This document shows, piece by piece, positions 48,568-53,767 of a stretch of DNA of 53,767 nucleotides. Under the pieces are notes generated by a model that did not search any database, had not been told where the DNA came from, and saw only the letters and a list, made by a program, of their open reading frames with translations. Source of the stretch: Acinetobacter lactucae (GTDB taxonomy: Bacteria > Pseudomonadota > Gammaproteobacteria > Pseudomonadales > Moraxellaceae); assembly GCF_013344765.1 (NCBI RefSeq), contig NZ_JABVBF010000004.1, positions 1 to 53,767 of the forward strand, written 5' to 3'. The position numbers and the translations under genes were made by a program. Each line of letters starts with the position of its first letter. Positions within the stretch are counted from its first letter, which is position 1.

Positions 48568-49308
48568 ATGAAGGTGCTAATTTGTGACGATGAACCACTT
48601 GCAGTGGAGCGTTTGTCACGTTTAGTTTCAAAGATGGGACATGAAGTTGTATCAACGGCTCATCATGGACAGGAGGCCTTAGAACAGGCACGGCTTCATC
48701 AACCGGATGTAATCTTACTTGATATTCAAATGCCAGGTATGAATGGTCTCGTCTGTGCAGAACAGTTAAGCCAGCTCAATCCTCGGCCTGCGATTGTGTT
48801 TTGTACCGCCTATGATCAACATGCGTTAGAAGCATTTAAATCACAAGCTCAAGCATATCTTCTTAAGCCGATTGATCCAGTAGAACTTGAGCAAGTTTTT
48901 GGTCAATTGACACAGCTTACTCGAGCACAGCTAAGTGCTTTGCCACAACATGAATTTTTACATGATCTAAAAACACAGCGCCATCAAATTGCTGCAAAAA
49001 CCTATCGTGGCGTTGAGCTGATTCCTGTTGAGAATATCTATTATTTTTTAGCAGATCAGAAATATGTCACAGTGCGTCATCAAAACGGCAGTGTATTAAT
49101 AGATGAAACATTAAAAGAGCTTGAAACCGAATTTGCAGATCAGTTTATTCGTATTCATCGAAACGCGTTGGTTGCAGTTGCATATCTAGATGGGCTAGAG
49201 CTGGTTAGTTCAGGTCAATATCAGGTTCGGTTACGTGGTCTAGATGAACGACTTTCGGTGAGCCGTCGACATTTGTCTACGCTTAGAGAGAGGATTCATC
49301 AGCTCTAA
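48568..49308 (+). CDS. algR: AlgR-type LytTR response regulator
   Basis: 246 residues. Receiver domain with Asp52 in DVILLDIQMPGMNGL, then a LytTR DNA-binding domain from about 140 (VELIPVENIYYFLADQKYV and FIRIHRNALVAV are typical). In Pseudomonas, AlgR with FimS/AlgZ controls twitching and other virulence traits. AAGGAGG is 5 bases before the ATG. hemC follows about 100 bases on. Confidence 0.9.
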   Translation: MKVLICDDEPLAVERLSRLVSKMGHEVVSTAHHGQEALEQARLHQPDVILLDIQMPGMNGLVCAEQLSQLNPRPAIVFCTAYDQHALEAFKSQAQAYLLKPIDPVELEQVFGQLTQLTRAQLSALPQHEFLHDLKTQRHQIAAKTYRGVELIPVENIYYFLADQKYVTVRHQNGSVLIDETLKELETEFADQFIRIHRNALVAVAYLDGLELVSSGQYQVRLRGLDERLSVSRRHLSTLRERIHQL

Positions 49309-49408
49309 ATTTAGAAGAGTGATCTTGGACTTGCGAGATTTTACTTGCAATTTTAAGGGATCAAGTTAAGTTTAGGGTGTATTGTTTGACCAGCCCATGC
49401 TTGAATTT

Positions 49409-50326
49409 ATGAAAACCTTGAAAATTGCTACGCGACAAAGCCCACTTGCTCTTTGGCAGGCAGAACATATTCGTGCCCGTTTACAGGAGCTTCACCCTGA
49501 TTTAACGGTGGAATTGGTTAAGTTTGTCACGCAGGGCGATAAAATTTTAGATACGCCTTTAGCAAAAATTGGGGGTAAAGGGCTGTTCGTTAAAGAGTTG
49601 GAAGCAGCACTTTTAGATGGGCGTGCAGATTTGGCTGTACATTCAATGAAAGATGTCCCAATGGCTCTGCCTGAGGGTTTAACCTTAGCAGTGATTTGTG
49701 AACGTGAAGATCCGTTAGATGCTTTCGTTTCAAATCATTTTGAAAAATTTGCTGATTTACCACAAGGTGCAAAAGTTGGTACATCAAGCTTGCGTCGTAA
49801 ATCTCAGATTTTAAAACAACGCCCAGATCTACAAATTATTGACTTGCGTGGAAATGTTGGCACACGTTTAGCGAAGCTAGATGAAGGTCAATACGATGCG
49901 ATTATTCTGGCCAGTGCCGGTTTGAAGCGTTTAGGGTTGTCAGAACGGATTCGTCATTGTTTAACACCAGATATTAGTTTGCCTGCTGTAGGGCAAGGTG
50001 CATTGGGCCTAGAATGCCGTGCTGCTGACCAAGATGTATTGGCTTTAATCCAACCGTTATTACACACAGAAACAGATGTTTGTGTGCGTGCTGAACGTGC
50101 ATTTAATGCCTATCTTGAAGGTGGTTGTCAGGTCCCAATTGCAGGTTATGCCACATTACAAAATGGTCAAATCCATATCGAAGGTCGTGTTGGAAGCCCT
50201 GATGGCCAAACATTATTACGTGCTGAACTGACAGACGAAGCCAATAATGCTCAGCAATTGGGTGAGAACCTTGCTCGAAACTTACTTGATCAAGGTGCGG
50301 GTGAGCTATTAAAGGCCCTCTACTAA
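49409..50326 (+). CDS. hemC: Porphobilinogen deaminase
   Basis: 305 residues. [16 protein letters not shown] starts the family core, VHSMKDVPM and SLRRKSQIL bind substrate, and the cysteine carrying the dipyrromethane cofactor lies in [11 protein letters not shown] near residue 240. It joins four porphobilinogens into hydroxymethylbilane. A TTG at 49382 behind AGGG would add nine residues and has the better ribosome site, so the exact start is open. hemD follows after 3 bases. Confidence 0.93.
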   Translation: MKTLKIATRQSPLALWQAEHIRARLQELHPDLTVELVKFVTQGDKILDTPLAKIGGKGLFVKELEAALLDGRADLAVHSMKDVPMALPEGLTLAVICEREDPLDAFVSNHFEKFADLPQGAKVGTSSLRRKSQILKQRPDLQIIDLRGNVGTRLAKLDEGQYDAIILASAGLKRLGLSERIRHCLTPDISLPAVGQGALGLECRAADQDVLALIQPLLHTETDVCVRAERAFNAYLEGGCQVPIAGYATLQNGQIHIEGRVGSPDGQTLLRAELTDEANNAQQLGENLARNLLDQGAGELLKALY

Positions 50327-50329
50327 ACC

Positions 50330-51097
50330 ATGTTGTTTATTAATACTCGACCTGATTCTCGTGCAGCTGAATTAACAGAAGCTTTGCAAAATGAAGGTTG
50401 TCAGGTTGAGTCTTTACCTCTTTTAGAGCTTGTTGCCAAACCCTTTTCCGAACATTTACTTCAGCTTTACCAACAATTAATTAAGGCGCAAGCTATTGTT
50501 GTTGTCAGCCCAACAGCTGTTGAAGTGGGCATGGAGTATTTAGCACAAAGTGGCTTAAAAATTAGCGATTTAAAACATATTCAGTGGATTGCTGTAGGGC
50601 AGGCAACAGCAAATTGTCTAAATGAATATGGAATAGACGCACATATCCCAGATGTTGAAACCTCTGAGGGAATGTTGAACCTACCTATTCTGCACAATAT
50701 GCAACAGACGGGTAGTGTGGCTTTCTGGCGGGGAGAAGGTGGTCGCCAATTTATGATGGAGTCTTTGCAACAGCAAGGAATTCAGATTTTAAATTTTGTT
50801 CTATATCATCGGCAGTGCCCGAAAGCTTCATATTCTGCATTCAAACATCTGACACAGAATTCAAATTATAATTTAAATAAATGGCTCGTCTTAATTACCA
50901 GTGAAGCGAGCTGGAAGTATTGGTTAGAGCTTTGTTCAAAAAATAATGTACAACCTGATGGTGTATATCTGGTTTTAGGACCTCGTCTTTTTCAAATGGT
51001 TAAAGAGTATCGCGATCAGCAACAGGCTCATTTTCACATTATTCAACTTGAAAATTTATCGCCTTCGGGGATGATTCATCACATTCAGGCATTATAA
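50330..51097 (+). CDS. hemD: Uroporphyrinogen-III synthase
   Basis: 255 residues with the two-lobed HemD layout: start FINTRPDSRAAELTEALQNEG, the hinge VVSPTAVEVGMEYLA, and the glycine-rich AFWRGEGGRQFMMESLQQQG in the second lobe. It closes and flips ring D to give uroporphyrinogen III. It is coupled to hemC by a 3-base gap and precedes hemX by 8 bases. Confidence 0.92.
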   Translation: MLFINTRPDSRAAELTEALQNEGCQVESLPLLELVAKPFSEHLLQLYQQLIKAQAIVVVSPTAVEVGMEYLAQSGLKISDLKHIQWIAVGQATANCLNEYGIDAHIPDVETSEGMLNLPILHNMQQTGSVAFWRGEGGRQFMMESLQQQGIQILNFVLYHRQCPKASYSAFKHLTQNSNYNLNKWLVLITSEASWKYWLELCSKNNVQPDGVYLVLGPRLFQMVKEYRDQQQAHFHIIQLENLSPSGMIHHIQAL

Positions 51098-51105
51098 GGA
51101 TTCAT

Positions 51106-51948
51106 ATGAGAAAACTTGTTTCTATCATCATTTTACTGGGCGTAGCTTGGTTGGCTAAGCTCAGTTACGATATGTGGCAAATTTCTCGTACTGTTCCCGA
51201 GCTCAAACAAAGTCTGCTGCAATCAGAACAGCACTATGCCAATTTAAATGATCAATTGGTTGCTTTACAGCGACAGTTGCAGAATCAACCCGTAAATACA
51301 GGGAATAAAACTAGTTCAGTGGCTCAACTAGATGCTCCACCGACAGGTATTGCACCTACAGTTTTAATTAAACAAAAGTTAGATTTAATTCAATTTGCGA
51401 TTGATCAGCAGCAGTTGATTTATGCAGTTGATCAATTAAATCAGTTACAGCAATCGCTTGTACACTATGAAATTGCTCCTGCATTGCAGCATAGTTTGAA
51501 TCAATCGCTTGAGCAGGATAAACAAGCAGTTCAACAATTCAGTTTGGCTCAAAATCAACGCCATCAATTAATTGATGATTTATTGCAGAATATTGATAAG
51601 AATATTCAACAAGCCTTAGCCCAGCCTAAACTTGAAATGGATCAATCCGAGACTGTGTCTTGGTGGAAAAAATGGTTCCGTATAGAAAAAGTAGAAACTC
51701 CTTCTATTAATTTAATGAATCGAAGTGTCGTGCTGAAAGAAGTGCAATTAAGATTGTTAATTGCCGAACAGGCACTCAATCAAGGAAAAATGACTGAGTA
51801 TCAAAATGAGTTGCAATTGGTGATGCAAAAGCTAGATGAAATGCCTGATGCAACGAGTCAGCAGTTGAAAAAACGTATTGCTAAAGTGGCACATTTATCT
51901 GTCGTGCCAGTTCCTAAACTTTCTACACTTGGGCTAATTGGCTCATAA
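51106..51948 (+). CDS. hemX: HemX-like inner-membrane protein
   Basis: 280 residues. One N-terminal membrane helix (KLVSIIILLGVAWLAKLSYDMW) is followed by a coiled coil (about 30-65), a short linker and a helical periplasmic domain rich in glutamine. It resembles the part of HemX without methyltransferase domain that follows hemD in gammaproteobacteria. Its function is unproved. AAGGATTC precedes the ATG. hemY follows after 9 bases. Confidence 0.8.
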   Translation: MRKLVSIIILLGVAWLAKLSYDMWQISRTVPELKQSLLQSEQHYANLNDQLVALQRQLQNQPVNTGNKTSSVAQLDAPPTGIAPTVLIKQKLDLIQFAIDQQQLIYAVDQLNQLQQSLVHYEIAPALQHSLNQSLEQDKQAVQQFSLAQNQRHQLIDDLLQNIDKNIQQALAQPKLEMDQSETVSWWKKWFRIEKVETPSINLMNRSVVLKEVQLRLLIAEQALNQGKMTEYQNELQLVMQKLDEMPDATSQQLKKRIAKVAHLSVVPVPKLSTLGLIGS

Positions 51949-51957
51949 GGAGGATAT

Positions 51958-53151
51958 ATGAAACACCTCCTGTCGGTTTATTTCATAATTAGCTTAATAC
52001 TTTTTGCAGCCTTAGCTTTATTGAGTTATGGCTATGGAATGGGATATGTCTATATTTACTGGCGACAATTACAGTTGCAAACAAATGTATGGGGATTAAC
52101 CCTTACTTTTGTAGTAATAAGTTTTATTGCTCAACTTATATGGCTATGGATTAAACGTTATTCCTCTCGTGAGCAAAGAAAAAGTGAAAACATCTTTCAG
52201 TTTAAAAACCTTCATCCTTATGAACAATTAGGTATTGTCTGGTTATTAGAGGCTGCCGAAGACCAACGCGTATTTATTGAACGTGTTTTTACTCAGTCAG
52301 GACTTTTAAAAAATATTATTGATGCTAAGTTTCTGGTTTTAAGCGGTGACTATCCCAAGGCACTGGCGGCTCTCGATCAATCACCACCGATGGCATTTGA
52401 ATTGGCAGAGTTACAGCGAATTGAAATCTTTTTAGCCGAAAATGAAGCCGACCGCGCATTAACTCATCTTGAGTTTTTATACCAACATCAGTTATCGCCT
52501 TGGTTACAAGAAATAGAAACTGCTTACCAACAAAGATTAACTGCTTTATGGGGGCAATTAGCTCTGCAACACCCATGGATATATTTACGATCCATGAAAT
52601 ACGGCTTATTAGATGCTGAGCATCGTGATTTATGGTTGCAGCAACTTCTTCAGCAATTTGAACAAGCCTCTATTGATGACTTACAGGCATTGCAACAGCG
52701 TTATTTAGATTTAGAGGCTGAAATTCAAACTCGACCTTATAGCAGTAAGTTGTTATGGCTAAAACTATTAGCCCGTATGCCAGATATGAGCATGCAACAT
52801 GCGGCCTTAACCCTTCACTTGTTAAAAGAGCAGTTTGATCCAGAAGTATTTTATTTATGGTTTCAGCAACAACTGCTTAAGCAGGTTCCTGACTATGCTG
52901 ATGTTGAAGAAAAAATTATTCAATTTGAAAATCAATATATGAATCTACCGGTTTTAACTTTCGCAAAATGGCATGTCTATATGGCAACTGGACGTCAAGC
53001 AGAAGCTGAAACATTATTAACATTATATCCAGATAATATTTTAATGAGCTATTTACGTATTAAGTCTACGCTTAAAGAAGATGAAGTGTTAATCAAACAG
53101 TTAAATCTAATCTTTGAAAACGATGCAAATTTTTTAAAGTTTAAAATATGA
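51958..53151 (+). CDS. hemY: HemY-like membrane protein with TPR-type helices
   Basis: 397 residues. Two N-terminal membrane helices (about 5-25 and 40-66) and a helical domain of TPR character follow, including AKFLVLSGDYPKALAALDQSPP and a C-terminal YMATGRQAEAETLL. It has the layout of the gammaproteobacterial HemY of the hemCDXY operon, which is unrelated to the protoporphyrinogen oxidase of the same name. AAGGAGGAT gives a strong ribosome site. Function in haem synthesis is presumed from context only. Confidence 0.82.
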   Translation: MKHLLSVYFIISLILFAALALLSYGYGMGYVYIYWRQLQLQTNVWGLTLTFVVISFIAQLIWLWIKRYSSREQRKSENIFQFKNLHPYEQLGIVWLLEAAEDQRVFIERVFTQSGLLKNIIDAKFLVLSGDYPKALAALDQSPPMAFELAELQRIEIFLAENEADRALTHLEFLYQHQLSPWLQEIETAYQQRLTALWGQLALQHPWIYLRSMKYGLLDAEHRDLWLQQLLQQFEQASIDDLQALQQRYLDLEAEIQTRPYSSKLLWLKLLARMPDMSMQHAALTLHLLKEQFDPEVFYLWFQQQLLKQVPDYADVEEKIIQFENQYMNLPVLTFAKWHVYMATGRQAEAETLLTLYPDNILMSYLRIKSTLKEDEVLIKQLNLIFENDANFLKFKI

Positions 53152-53158
53152 GGTAAAA

Positions 53159-53599
53159 ATGAAAGAACTGTCTGTCTATCCAATAATATATGAACAGAAA
53201 GTCGCATGGGGAGATATGGACGCTTTTGGTCATGTCAATAATGTACAATATTATCGATATATTGAAAGCTCACGTATTTTATATATGGAAGCAATAAATA
53301 TATTAACTCCCCAAATATATCCCGTTGTTGCTTCAAGTCAGTGTAAATATTTAAGGCCTGTTTTTTATCCCGATGTATTGAAAGTCGGTGTTCGCGTGGA
53401 AGAGCTCCGTAATAGCGCATTCCGTATGGCCTATATATTATGGAGTGAAACCCAACAACAAATCGTGGCTACTGCTGAGGCTGTTCTGGTATGCATGGAT
53501 AAATTAACAGAACGAAAATGTGAAATACCTCAGGAGATAAAACAAAAAATTATTGAGTTAGAAAAATCAGTAGGACATGACTTAATACATTCATCTTAA
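53159..53599 (+). CDS. 4HBT-family acyl-CoA thioesterase
   Basis: 146 residues of hot-dog fold. The catalytic motif DMDAFGHVNNVQYYRYIE lies near residue 20-37, with the active-site aspartate in WGDMDAFGHV. Such enzymes hydrolyse acyl-CoA thioesters. GAGG upstream and an 7-base gap from hemY suggest it ends the hem operon, though codon use becomes more AT-rich here. The substrate is unknown. Confidence 0.85.
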   Translation: MKELSVYPIIYEQKVAWGDMDAFGHVNNVQYYRYIESSRILYMEAINILTPQIYPVVASSQCKYLRPVFYPDVLKVGVRVEELRNSAFRMAYILWSETQQQIVATAEAVLVCMDKLTERKCEIPQEIKQKIIELEKSVGHDLIHSS

Positions 53600-53767
53600 A
53601 TAAATATTAATAAAATATATTTCATTTATAATTGATAATGTAATTAAAAGGTAATTTTTTTAGTTATTCTGATGAACACGGCTTTCAAACTATTGCTTAT
53701 TGAATGGATTATAAATAATATTGGTCTTGATTTTATGTTTTTAAATTTTGTCTGTATTATTTTGAAT
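53600..53767. other. AT-rich tail without a gene
   Basis: No coding frame, clear hairpin or promoter is visible up to the end of the window. Confidence 0.5.

Overview
The window is a plasmid-free, prophage-free stretch of ordinary chromosome from an Acinetobacter species, most likely of the A. baumannii/calcoaceticus complex. The case rests on low-GC gammaproteobacterial coding sequence and on gene order: nrdR-ribD-adenine methylase-ribE, pilS-pilR next to gacA and pbpG, xerD-dsbC-hom-thrC, a short feoB, and a TolC homologue near phoU. From memory, the methylase, GacA and TolC homologue correspond to A1S_0222 (AamA), A1S_0236 and A1S_0255 (AbuO) of A. baumannii ATCC 17978; no database search was run. 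I see no IS element, integrase of a mobile element, CRISPR array, tRNA or rRNA.

Layout. 1-4.4 kb: a TorF-type porin behind a near-perfect sigma-54 promoter, then a two-gene aldolase/DapA-like operon facing a MocR-type regulator. 4.4-8.3 kb: ubiK-comM divergent from glnK-amtB. 8.4-12 kb: nrdR-ribD-adenine methylase-ribE. 12-15 kb: two unknown genes, holC and pepA. 15-20 kb: lptF-lptG, gpmI and a C-terminal protease. 20-25 kb: pilR, pilS, gacA and pbpG. 25-30 kb: thrC, hom, dsbC and xerD. 29.8-32.3 kb: the Fur-type feoA-feoB-feoB-associated operon. 32.4-35 kb: murD-ftsW. 35-40.4 kb: gluQ, a structured 90-bp repeat, dksA, nudF-cpdA and thiC with its TPP riboswitch. 40.4-45.4 kb: an unknown lipoprotein, a TetR-DMT transporter pair, tolC/abuO and phoU. 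45.4-47.4 kb: a candidate small RNA, yggX and argH. 47.4-53.6 kb: algZ-algR-hemC-hemD-hemX-hemY, in the order known from Pseudomonas, and a thioesterase.

How the genes fit together. Two nitrogen-type (sigma-54) promoters lie 6 kb apart, before the porin and before glnK-amtB. Global regulators are dense: PII, NrdR, PilSR, GacA, DksA, CpdA, AlgZR, PhoU and an orphan adenine methylase. Much of the rest is envelope biogenesis (lptFG, pbpG, ctp, murD, ftsW, dsbC, tolC) and biosynthesis of riboflavin, threonine, thiamine, arginine and haem.

The least explained items are: a C-rich-loop small RNA candidate at about 45426-45510 (- strand), the sigma-54-driven porin, the methylase translationally coupled to ribD, the 90-bp multi-hairpin repeat at 35935-36024, and a 16-bp stem-loop after lptG. 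Several start codons were moved from the longest reading frame on the evidence of ribosome binding sites and promoters (feoA, gacA, phoU, hom, murD, dksA, algZ and others).
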